From Branchinecta lynchi (taxonomy: Eukaryota > Arthropoda > Branchiopoda > Anostraca > Branchinectidae): DNA of 64,000 bases. Each line of letters opens with the position of its first letter. Within the stretch, counting starts at the first letter, position 1. Below the pieces are notes generated by a model that was given only the letters and a program-made list of their open reading frames with translations, was not told where the DNA came from and did not search any database. The DNA is taken from contig JAKZAP010000006.1 of NCBI GenBank assembly GCA_023053575.1, positions 12,223,280 through 12,287,279 on the forward strand, written 5' to 3'. This document shows, piece after piece, positions 54,675-64,000 of this stretch. A program made the translations under genes and the position numbers.

Positions 54675-54960
54675 CTTGTGTTCCAGTATTCTCCGAGTTC
54701 CGCTTTGGTAGTGCTGGTTTCCTGGGCACAATCCCGACTATGCTCTGCATCGTGTCTTCCGGCGAGTAGTACGGCTTGCGATGACTTACGCCGAAGCTAC
54801 TGTGCGAGCTTCGACTACCGCAACGAGCGATGGGGGTTACCTGATATGCACCCTCGGTGTTCTGATCCGGATGGTCAAAGGATTTGTCTGAGTTGTTCCG
54901 TTTTATGAAAGCCGGAGTATTTTGGAGGCTTCGCGTGGCGACATTGCCACGTAAGTAGCC
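54675..54960 (-). CDS. robo: Robo-like receptor, internal coding exon
   Basis: A textbook acceptor (AACAAATTTTTTCAG) and donor (CACAAG/GTATTG) bound 286 bp that are open in one frame only as expected: 95 full codons plus one base. It starts in phase 0, matching the end of 59352-59485, and leaves a G completed by the GT of 52770-52930. The product is hydrophilic and disordered, with scattered Tyr and Ser-rich parts (YLRGNVATRSLQNTPAFIKR, SRSSHSSFGVSHRKPYYSPE), consistent with a signalling tail. I see no named motif. The surrounding open frame of 177 codons extends into both introns by chance. Coding is likely; membership in a Robo gene is inferred from the neighbouring exon. Confidence 0.65.
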
Positions 54961-55597
54961 CTGAAAAAATTTGTTAATTTGAACCAATGACAGTGACAAC
55001 CTCCGTCCAGGACTGCTGCAGTCTATACGAATACGGTGTAGTGGAAAACAGAACTGTGGGTTGGCAAACGTCTGGTACAGAATTCCTGAATAGTGTTGGG
55101 CCGTATTTAACACCGACATACCAAAACGTGTATATTGACATCGAAAAAGATATCTGACCCGTCCAAATATTTTCGTCATCTATCGTCGAATGTTGGAAAT
55201 CGACGGTTTTCAACCCCTGAGGCAATAAGCTTTTCGGAATCCGATTTCATATCAATCGAAGTTTTTAACACAATGCGGTGAGAAATGCTCTTTGACTTGA
55301 AATGTTCGTTCTATACATTTTACCGAAAGGAAAGATATATGAGTGCAAAAAATCGTCCTGAAATATCGAATACTGAAAGTGAAAATATCAATGTATCGAA
55401 CTGAATCCTGAAAAAAGTGTCCTGAAATATCGATGGATCGAATACTGAAAGTGAAAATATCAATGTCTGAACGGATTTTAGCCTCGCTCGAACCGAGTTA
55501 CCAATGTACAAAAGATTGCGCATAGTTAGGCTCATATTACATAACACACGACAAGAAAGGTTACAACAAGTTGAAAGTAAGGTACACATTATTTTAT

Positions 55598-57550
55598 AAC
55601 AAGAGCTACGAGCTCATATGGCACTTGTTACGAGAAGGCGGTACAAGAAAGTAGATGAGAACCTAGATGAGAAGTAAATGAGAACGCAATCCAAAAATGA
55701 GGTCCCGACCTACAAATAGGATATATTATAATTTCCGGCATTGCCTCCGATCATCTGGGACAAATGACTGTTTGAATTTTTAAGTTTCAGCTCAATAAAT
55801 CCACTCGTTTGACCGCCAGACGTGCTACACGATTATCAGTACCTCCATCCAACTCTCCCTAATGCGGCCGAATCGGTTCGAACTCGTGACAAGGATCATC
55901 TAAAGCATCGTCTCTTACCACCTATCAAGTTTCACTCGAACCTGAACATATTTTCGAAGATTCCAGTACCCCCCCCCCCCCCGATCCACCGTGATCCGGT
56001 TAGGACACTAAAATATGTCATTTAAGGCATACGCTCTCTCTATATTCCAAGTTTATTTAAATCACTGCACTCGTTTCACCCCCTATGCGAGCCATACAAT
56101 TTCTCGGACTCCCTCTCCAACTTCCCCTTCTGTGGCCAAATACGACTTGAAAACATAAAATTCGTATCTCTGACATCTCCTCTCTCCGCTGATCCAGTTC
56201 GACTGAAATCGAAGCATAGCCTACCTTCAAGTTTCCGATTCCCACTCCCCTGGCCGGATCCCGTCCGGATTTCAAATAACAAATCTAGGCAGCGTAGACT
56301 CAGTACTGTCCAACTTGCACTCCGTTCAGTCAATCTGTTTGCTTTTCGTGCATATCGTAAGTTTCCGTACCCCCCCCCCCCCCTCCAACTTTGCATGTCT
56401 ACGTCATCAATTCTTATCATCCGTTCAGTTTCACTCGAATCCGACCATCCGTTCACCACTTACGGAAGTAAATTACCGCATTCCCCTTCCCTCACTCCCC
56501 CCAACATGGTCGGATCCAGGAACGGAAGTTTTCCAAGGGCACTCTGTCGGGTTCTTAAGTCAATTTAGTCGTATCAGTAATGTGTCTGCGAAGTGTCAAC
56601 GTCCTTAGCACATTTAAAACTATTCTAACCTATAACCGGAATTCCAGGAAACCAACTACAAATCCCCTCACAGACCGAGCCCAAATACGATCTGGCTCCG
56701 TCAATTATGTATCTATACCTAATGCTTGTTCTTCACGCCGAGTTCCTTCTTAATCCATCAACTCTAGAGTTTTCCGGTCCCCTCCCTCCACTCCCCCCCA
56801 TAAATATCGGACCCGATCCTCACTTGACATGGAACATCTGAGACGATAGCTCTTCCCACTTGCCAAGTTTCTTTCAAATCCGATCATCTGTTCAAAAGTT
56901 ATGAACGGATGATCGGAACGGACTAGATTCCGAATTAACCATTCCTCCACCCCACCCCACGACGATCGGACCGTGGAAACGACTATTCTCAAAGTCAGTC
57001 TGTTCGGGTCCCTGACACGCCTGCCAAGTTACATCTTCCTAGCACATAAGGAAGTACAAAACTCGCGGGATTCACTGGAAATCAGCCCCCCCCCCCACTT
57101 CGCCACAGTGCCCAAACCAGGTCCAGTTATATCAATGACGCATCTAGGACTTGCGCTTGTTCTTCCCACCAAGTTTCATCTCAATCCCTCGAATATAAGC
57201 GTTTTCCAAGATTTCCGGTTTCCCCCTCAAACTCCCCCAAAAGTCACCGGATCCCATCCGGATTTAGATTGAGATGTCTGAGACATGAGGTCTTTCTAAT
57301 AAAATTTTTCATTAAGATCCGATCACCCGTTTGGAAGATAAAAACACCTAAATTTTCCAGATTCTCCCTCCCCTCACTCCCCCCCAGATAGTGATCGGGG
57401 AAGTGACTATTTCCAATTTAATTTGGTCGTTCCTAATACGCCTGCCAAGTTTCATCGTCCTAGCTTATTTGGAAGTGCCCGAACTAGCACAACCCAGACA
57501 GACCGACCGACGGACGGACAGAAATTGCGATCGCTATATGGCACTTGGCC
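55598..57550 (+). mobile_element. Rep-B element, most complete copy (about 1.95 kb), intronic
   Basis: The left end is AACAAGAGCTACGAGCTCAT followed by ATGGCACTTG. The right end has GACCGACCGACGGACGG, then TATATGGCACTTGG. The interior alternates CAAGTTTCA..C..AATCC modules, C tracts and AC.CGATCC.GTCCGGA words, repeated several times. It lies in the 4.4-kb intron of the Robo-like gene, opposite to its transcription. No coding sequence; the ORFs up to 127 codons inside are repeat-derived. Confidence 0.7.
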
Positions 57551-57970
57551 GAAGAAGTATATTAAAAGTATAAAACCATCTGACTAAGAAGTTACTATGA
57601 TGCGTGACTGGCCAGGTACCAACGGTTACTGTTTGTAAGCTCGAAGTAGCTTTATTTGCATTAATTCCTAATTCAGAGCAAACAAGGTCAATGATCGATC
57701 TGTTGACCTTTGAATCAGATCGAGGGGTTGACCACTCTCAATTTTAGTGTAAAGCAAGTGCCGGGTGCCGGCACCAGTCTAGACCAGCTGGCACCGGTTG
57801 CCACGTGTTAGAACATCAAAATCAGCATGTTTAAAAGCGTTTGAGAGATGAACCGTCTAATTTATGGCTCGCACCGCTTTTAAGCCGGTGGCGTGAAAAA
57901 GTGTACAACAGTTGCCGGGGAGTTGGCAACTCCTCGAATCCGATGTGTTTATTCGATTCCCTAAAGTCCT

Positions 57971-59157
57971 TTTTTGGGATACCAAAACGTAAGTGGAGGG
58001 ATACCTATGACATCGCAAAAGTTGTCCGTCTGTCCGTCCGTCCGTCCGTCTGTCCGTCCGTCTGTAAGCACGATAACTCTCGAAGGGAATGAGATATTTT
58101 GATGAAACTTGGTGAGATGTTTCGTTGGGTCGTCGGACCAGTCAAGTTCATAGATGGGCCTTGTAGCCCTACATTTAGGGGTGGGGGTTCAAATTAAGGG
58201 ACAAACACAATATTTTGAAACAGCTAATGTGATAGTCGATTATGAGGTAGGAAGACACGCTGAGCACGATGGTGAAAACTATTTTGTCATCGGACAAGTA
58301 GTTCACCCGGAATCTGGCCAAAACCGGAAAGTTTGTTAAAAGTAAAAGTTTTATTTGAAGTTGATTAGATGTTCGATTTAGGAGTAGGAAGACATGGTGA
58401 AGACGATGGTGAAAACCATTTTCTCGACGGACAAGTTGTTCGCCCGGAATCCGGCCGAAACTTGAAAGTTTGTTAAAATTAGAAGTTTTATTTCGAGTTG
58501 ATTAGAGGTTCGATTTAGGGCAAGAAGACATTTTGAACACTTATGTGAAAACAATTTTCTACCCGGACATGTAGTGCGCCCGGAATCCGGCGAAAACCGG
58601 AAAGTTGGTTAAAAGTAAAAGTTTAATCTGAAGTTGATTAAATGTTTGATTTATGGGTAAAAAGACATGCCAAACACGACAGTGAAAATCATTTTCTCGC
58701 TGGACAACTAGTTCGCCCGGTATCCGTCCAAAGCCGGAAAATTTTTTAAAAGCAAAAGTTCGATTATATGACAGATTAAGGGGTAAGAAGATAGGCTGAG
58801 TCGGTTTACGACAATGGTTTTTTACCTGGACATATAATTATTCCGGAATCCGGTTGTAACCGGATTTTTTTTAAGTCGAACTTTTATTCAAAGTTGATTA
58901 GATGTTCTTTATAGGGATAAGGTGATACGCTGGTTTTGTTTCTGTATTTTTTTTTTTGCTGGACTAGTAGTTCGCTCGGAAATCGGCAGGAAGTCTTGGA
59001 CAGTATCGTCAAAATAGATATGGCTTATAGAGGTATATCTGAACTTGGTTTTCTCTGATGATTAGCCTGTCCAAGACTGGATCTGGCGAAGACAAGACTC
59101 GATTGTCTGAATCAAATATTAAATTTTTGGGATCCCATCGACACTTTTGGTCTTGTT
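57971..59157 (+). mobile_element. Rep-A element, intronic copy (1187 bp)
   Basis: The left palindrome is slightly changed (TTTTTGGGATACCAAAACG). A long GTCC/GTCT microsatellite (58022-58062) precedes the usual ATGAAACTTGGTGAG block, then core units with CCGGAATC.GGCC, and a right end GGGATCCCATCGACAC to TTTTGGTCTTGTT. It sits about 190 bp from the CC2-bearing exon. Confidence 0.8.
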
Positions 59158-59351
59158 TCACGCGGGAGTAGCCGAAGGGAGGTTCCAATGCAATGTCGAA
59201 GTTCGCAAAGACACGGGGACAGTGAAGCGACAGCGACTATCAAGAAAACCAGGCCGAAGCGTAGCAATAATACTTACAACTACATAACTGAAGGTTAGTA
59301 AAGCCGAAAATAACTGCATTGCTGTCAGAAGGTGAGAAAAAAGTCGTTTAC

Positions 59352-59485
59352 CTTTTTCTGAGAAGTGAAAGTCGAAAAGCAGTTTTCGGGAGGAGGATAC
59401 GACGGAGGTGGAGGCAAGAATTCGGACCACTTCGGGGTATTTGAGTCCAGGCGATGGCGAGCCCGACGACTGCAATTGCTATCAT
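59352..59485 (-). CDS. robo: Robo-like receptor exon with CC2 (LPPPP) motif
   Basis: A strong acceptor (TTTGTTCTGGATTTCAG) and donor (AAAAAG/GTAAAC) enclose 134 bp. The first two bases (AT) complete the codon begun by the upstream exon (G from 60097-60202, giving Asp); 44 codons follow and the exon ends in phase 0. The product contains TPKWSEFLPPPPSYPPPE: a Trp three residues before a hydrophobic-LPPPP-x-x-PPP run. In Roundabout receptors this arrangement is conserved motif CC2, which binds the EVH1 domain of Enabled/Ena downstream of Slit. A basic SRRARHR stretch precedes it. Other EVH1 ligands also carry LPPPP, but the flanking Trp and second proline run favour Robo. This exon carries the family assignment for the gene. 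Confidence 0.7.
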
Positions 59486-60096
59486 CTGAAATCCAGAACA
59501 AAATTAGCATTTCCGACGAAATTAGCATTAGTGACGGTACACGTCATAGCTGCAATCCTTCGTCACCATGTCACACACGTAATAATCTTGATCCAATGTC
59601 TTCAAAGGGATTAAGGCGTCTTAAAGTTGATTGGTTTATGTATGGGATTTAAGATTTCTTTTTTTTACATCCCATTTTGGGTATCCAAGAAAGAATCGTG
59701 TCTAGGTTCTTTTAGCGTACAGTTGATCTATTCCTCTGAGGTTTCCTATCGCGCTTGCTAATGCTCAGGTGTTAGAGGGTAGCCAAGGGCATACGGAGTT
59801 GTAGATTGATTGATCTATGCATGGGATTTACATACCTTATTCTCTTTCAATTCCCGTTTGTACCTAAGTTTCAAGATAATCTACACCGCCAGTGCTCTCC
59901 TACCCAAACAATAAAATCATCATTGTCCACAATGGTCACAAAATCTGCACAAGACTGCCGCGTAGTGAGACGAAAAAGCCACAGCTCTGAATCTAACGTT
60001 TCAGCTTTATGCTTGGACAAGAAAAGGGACCCGTCGTCCGACGTCTTAAGACGTACTATTTCGATTTCCGTGGTGGAAAAGAGTTCCGTAACTTAC
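59486..60096 (-). other. Intron between the first two Robo-like exons
   Basis: The 611-bp intron runs from GTAAGT at 60096 to CAG at 59486. A plus-strand 108-codon ORF (59806-60132) crosses it and overlaps the exon at 60097-60202; nothing supports it as a gene. Confidence 0.55.
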
Positions 60097-60202
60097 CTGT
60101 CAAATAACTACTTGTATCCGATTCCGGGCTGATGATATCTGTCTCTCGCATGGGATACGAATGAGGAATTACGGGCCTGATTAAATCCGGTGCAAAGGAA
60201 TC
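60097..60202 (-). CDS. robo: Robo-like receptor, upstream-most supported exon
   Basis: A long pyrimidine tract and acceptor (GCGATTTTTTTTCAG) and a consensus donor (TTGACAG/GTAAGTTA) enclose 106 bp: 35 codons plus one base. It starts in phase 0. The product (DSFAPDLIRPVIPHSYPMRE, then DIISPESDTSSYLT) is acidic, Ser/Thr-rich and disordered, as expected for the cytoplasmic region upstream of CC2. The leftover G joins AT of the next exon. No named motif is visible. The splice sites are the best in the window. Exons for the Ig, fibronectin and membrane-spanning parts were not found and should lie beyond position 64000, or in the unresolved stretch up to it. Confidence 0.65.
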
Positions 60203-60794
60203 CTGAAAAAAAATCGCTTTCAGAAAATTATCAACGGAGGTGCAATTTTCTTTTACTGCATTTTCGTCCTTCACTACTAATAGGCAAAGGCCTGCGTCAG
60301 ACAGACGGGAAACAAATGCGGAGAAAAAGGGGAGCGGGTCAAGGTTTCTTGTTCTGATCCTGTGTTCGTAGTTCACTGAGGAAAAATACAGTTTTTCCGG
60401 GAAATGAGCTACCCGAGACGGTCATAACAGACTAACAAAAATTCAATGAAGTTACTTCCAGCTAAGTTTCTAAGGCAAATACCATTACAACCATGACAAA
60501 AGTAAAATCGTAAGCATTTTTGCGCTAAAAAAGCCTATATCTGCTCATCCAAGTCGCTAGTTTAAGCCAGGACTTAGTACGACCGAGCGATCATCTAGTG
60601 GAGCGAGTTGGAACCACCACAACCGGTCAAGCTCAAAATAGAACTTAACAAGGGAATCAGAAAATAAAATAAAAAAACTAGCCGGTTCTTGGATAAAAAA
60701 TAAAATAACGTAGCGGATATTAGGTACAATCTACTTCTTTCAGTAATTTGTAATAGTGCCTTATCCCTACTCCAAGACTTTAACCGAATTTTCC

Positions 60795-61121
60795 TTCCCA
60801 AAATTACCGGTGTTCACCGAATTCCGGGCGAATTGGATTTCTGGCGTGAAAACGGTCCATTATAGACTCAGCATGTCTTCTTTCTTACCCCTAAATAGTT
60901 GTCTTATCTAGATATTTTTTTAACGCGCAAATTTTAATCCACATTACTAAATCTTTGAACCTGACCCGTCCTTAGACCCTAGGATCCTCACACAAAGTTT
61001 GAAAGAAAATACCTCAATTCCTTCAAGATTTATTATTTTAAAAGTCAGACAGACAGCCGGATAAACGTTACGAAGTCATAGGTATCCCGTCACTCTGTTT
61101 TGGGCTTTGGATCCCAAAACC
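60795..61121 (-). mobile_element. Rep-A fragment, left end and one core unit
   Basis: GAATTCCGGGCGAATTGG and CAGCATGTCTTC from a core unit are followed by a worn left region (AGTCATAGGTATCCCGTCAC) and a modified palindrome (TGGATCCCAAAACC). The right end is missing. Confidence 0.6.
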
Positions 61122-61414
61122 AATTTTGCATGCGACTGATGCCTTTTTTCTGAGATATGATGGAGACTAGCCACAATATGCCCGTATGAGGAGCAACATT
61201 CTTTTTGTCAGCCCATGGTTGTGTCTGACTCTGTTAGGGACTATTTTTCTATAGACCACCCTTGTGGCTTTATAGTTAAGAGCAGAGCTGCGTCGCATAT
61301 TTTGTCAAGGATTGTGCTACTAAAATTTCTAACCACTTAAATGACGTTCAAGTTTTTCAAGAGTCAAACTGAAACCTTCAAATATATTAAAGCATGAACA
61401 CTGACACTTTCTAT

Positions 61415-62381
61415 TCAATTCAGTTCAGTTCAATTTATTTTCAAAACCGATACAACGATCAAGCCGATTTGGGAGTTCTCGTCCGCGTTAACACTAATTT
61501 TATGCAAAAGATAATTCTACACTTGTCTGGATATAACATGCCCATTCCTGGGGTGTTGGACATTTAGATTTTACGGAGGGCGCCTCACATACTTATTATC
61601 ACTTTTCGTTCCACAATCCGACATGGTAAGAAAAATAGCTCCTCTCTTATCATTTTCGTTTCACAGGAAAGATCGTTAGAAGTTACTTATATATATTTTA
61701 CAGTGGCCGCGAGAGTCATACGTGACAATAAATATCTATTCATCAGAGATTCCCTTCAGGATGTGGTGAATCCGTACCGTCCGTCCGATTTATTAGCTAA
61801 TTCTTTTAATTCTAGAGAGAATAATAGCTCTACTATCAGAACAATAGCTGGCTCCATGTTTTCTCATTATAAGTCAGGGTAACACAACCAGAGGTCCTTT
61901 AAGAGTATGTCTCCAGATTAGATTCCAACTTTTTTGATCCGACAGTCAACACCATGCCATTTGCGGGTTCTCAAGATTTCGATAAAATATGTAGGTGCTA
62001 GGCTACTTGAGTATTTTGCTATGGCGCATTTGAAAGATATGCGGGATGACACGCAACCTTGCAGGACACCTTTTCTCTGATCCAAGGTTCCCCCTGCCCC
62101 GGAAGTTGCAGGCCATTGTGAAACTTCTATTTCATCAGACAAAAAGAGACCCACAAAAGAGAGCACCAGACATATAAAATTCGCGACTTGCCGAACAAAC
62201 TTACGACCATATTGCAATTCTGTCGCAGGAACAATGGTGACATGATCAGAATGAAATCTTTCGTTATTACTACAATACGCCTTAATAGAAAACCGATAGG
62301 ATCGAGATAGGAGACAAAATACAGCACTGGAACGGTTAGAAAAAAAAGGAAGACAGCAACTGGCACTGACAGAAAAATCAA
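61415..62381 (-). pseudogene. Non-LTR RT palm fragment with GAACT-repeat tail
   Basis: On the minus strand, RKGVLQGCVSSRISFKCAIAK reads as a worn RT motif B (normally 'GVxQGxxxSPxLF'), at about 61990-62075. Open stretches upstream (to about 62381) are in shifted frames. About 550 bp further on, the strand shows AATAAATTGAACTGAAC (about 61421-61439), a simple-repeat end typical of non-LTR elements. The link between the motif and this tail is inferred from orientation and distance. Sequence between them is too decayed to read. Confidence 0.45.
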
Positions 62382-62634
62382 ATTATTGTTTTCATTTAGA
62401 GCCCAAGGAACTGGGCACCAGACTGTTGATCAAACGGAAACCTGTCAGAACAGCTTGAGGGTGGCAGTCGAGAGGAGAGAAAAAGATTATATGAGCTGAA
62501 GCAAAACTAGCAAGCACAGTGGCACCAACTGCAAAGGATGCATTGGTAAAAAAGGCATTTAATTTATATTATTCAACAACTAACGACCCCTCGAGCATCA
62601 CTTCATTGTACGTTTCTTCGGATCGCTCATTTAC

Positions 62635-62715
62635 CAGCTGACGGTGTTTCGTCTTTACTAGCCTACTGTTGTAAACTGCCGGCAAGTTATCGTCGTCGCA
62701 GGCTATCGACATACT
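62635..62715 (-). CDS. Candidate additional upstream exon
   Basis: 81 bp open as 27 codons (SMSIACDDDNLPAVYNSRLV to KHRQL) end at a fair donor (CAGCTG/GTAAATGAG) in phase 0, which suits the phase-0 start at 60202. The acceptor (CGGACTTCGTCATATAG) has a weak pyrimidine tract. If the donor is ignored, the frame continues to a TAA near 62580 and includes SEETYNEV, a tyrosine-motif-like stretch. A retrotransposon remnant lies between this and 60202. Plausible but not secure. Confidence 0.25.
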
Positions 62716-64000
62716 CTATATGACGAAGTCCGAAACAAACCAGTGATCCTACCGAAGAACGAGAAAGTCACCCATGGATCCTCATTTGACTGCAACCACA
62801 TGTAAACCAATCAAACATGTTTGTTGTGGTGACGTTTCTGACTCTTCAATGGGCACACGGCGATTCTTCATCAACACGAAGTTTTACTCATCGAGAGTAG
62901 TGCGGGCAAGTTGACGGTTTACTGCGTAGGCCTGCACTGTGACGTACTGTCGCGTGGGAGTTTTCGCCTCTCATAGCAGACTTTCCAATAGCAGCTTTCT
63001 CATAGCAGACCTCGAAAGACCCATCCTTGTTCAGGACACGGCAAAGTATTCATTGGCAGAGGCGTCTCTGACGTAAGCACTAGTGATCCATCTTCACGCT
63101 GGTCGGTCGTGTTCTGGTTAGTTCAGTTCAAGTGTTCACGAATTCACTGACAAGCTCACTCACTGCAAGACTTCCTCAGTATTCGGACAGGAAAATACTC
63201 TTAATTGAGCCGGTTTTGGGACCTTCGGACGCCATGATCACTTACAGTCTTTCCAAATGGTCCTGGTCTTAGCAGACTCGAGAAAAAACTGAGAAACGAA
63301 AACGTGTCGTTGTTATGGAAACGGGAAACGAATCTCCTTTGTACTATCAAACGCCCTGAGGATTATCTGAGTCGTAATGGAAGTGGTATTCTTTCTAACG
63401 ATGTTTTCTAAGCTTTCTAGAAGTAGAATTACAGAAAGAAAACCAAACACGTGGAAAGACTGCGCCAACAGACAAAACAAGTTGGGGTGCTTGCTGGCTG
63501 TCGTGTAAAATTGGAGAGGCTCTTAAGAAACAAATATCGATTGAGGTGGGGGAGGCTACAGTTCAATCTCGCACAAGTAAGAATGTGAACTTTCACAATT
63601 GAGAGGATCTTGAAGCGATTCAGAACTAAGAGAAATCTTGGTCAGAAGCCTGGGTTAGTTTCAGTTTCTTAAATTTCACACAATTCATAAAACTAAAAAT
63701 CGATCACTGGGGGCCGGCAAGGATACAAGCTTGTTAGCTCAGTCCCACTGCTTTTCGGCCAAGTGGATCAGCTGCGGATGACTTCAGTGTCAGTGAGCCG
63801 GGGTTGCCCTTTAGGGAGACATTTTTGCGTGGAATGCGTTGGTCAACGGGACAAGCGATCATCATGATTTCCGTTTTAACGTGGATACAATTCCTCTTTA
63901 AAGTCTTTTTCGCGTGATTAGCTTATTGGGTGACGTCAATTGAGCTCAAGACACGACGTTTGAACAACTATGATTGGGTGGCCCTGTTGAACAAAATTGA
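62716..64000. other. Unassigned right edge
   Basis: No exon, RNA or repeat that I can support. If the Robo-like gene extends upstream it must cross this interval, so it may be intronic. Confidence 0.35.

Noticed and set aside
59158..59475. 105-codon minus-strand ORF overlapping the CC2 exon
   Set aside because: It uses a different frame from the phase-consistent exon at 59352-59485 and extends into the intron and Rep-A edge.

Overview
This is a TE-saturated stretch of animal nuclear DNA, AT-leaning and without operons or long ORFs. The only host gene I can support is split by spliceosomal introns. The identity of that gene (Roundabout-like) and the abundance of hAT, Harbinger-like and tandem-repeat-bearing non-autonomous elements suggest a bilaterian invertebrate, probably marine. 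I cannot name the species. All repeat labels (Rep-A, Rep-B and so on) are my own working names.

Host gene: on the minus strand between about 60.2 kb and 52.2 kb there are four exons (60097-60202, 59352-59485, 54675-54960, 52770-52930). Each has a clean AG/GT boundary, and the phases chain without conflict (1, then 0, then 1) to a stop codon and an AATAAA about 530 nt further on. They encode 228 residues of a low-complexity cytoplasmic tail. The second exon carries a W-x-x-F-LPPPP-x-x-PPP motif like the CC2 (Enabled-binding) motif of Roundabout axon-guidance receptors. The ectodomain and membrane-spanning exons would lie beyond the right edge. About 70% of the largest intron is two transposable elements. 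The last intron holds a tRNA-Thr(UGU)-like gene in the same orientation.

Mobile DNA: Rep-A (about 1.0-1.6 kb; copies near 10.6, 16.5, 29.6, 31.4, 48.0 and 58.0 kb, plus fragments) has a GGGATCCC palindrome near both ends, a GTCC/GTCT microsatellite and a core of roughly 136-bp tandem units, the architecture of pearl/DINE-type Helitron-derived elements. Rep-B (0.8, 43.8, 55.6 kb) is a second tandem-repeat element with an ATATGGCACTTG motif at both ends. Rep-C (about 300 bp, 3-bp target duplications) looks Harbinger-like. Rep-D (187 bp) and the 2182-bp Rep-E are hAT-like with 8-bp target duplications. Rep-F, Rep-G, Rep-H and several foldback elements make up further families. Decayed 3' ends of non-LTR retrotransposons lie at 1.1, 3.0, 20.6, 34.0, 38.3 and 61.4 kb.

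Nested insertions are visible: a non-LTR element inside a Rep-B copy at 1107-1900, and a 215-bp hAT-like element inside Rep-E at 28004-28218. Between repeats, long tracts show no supportable coding sequence, although spaced exons of other genes could be missed by eye.
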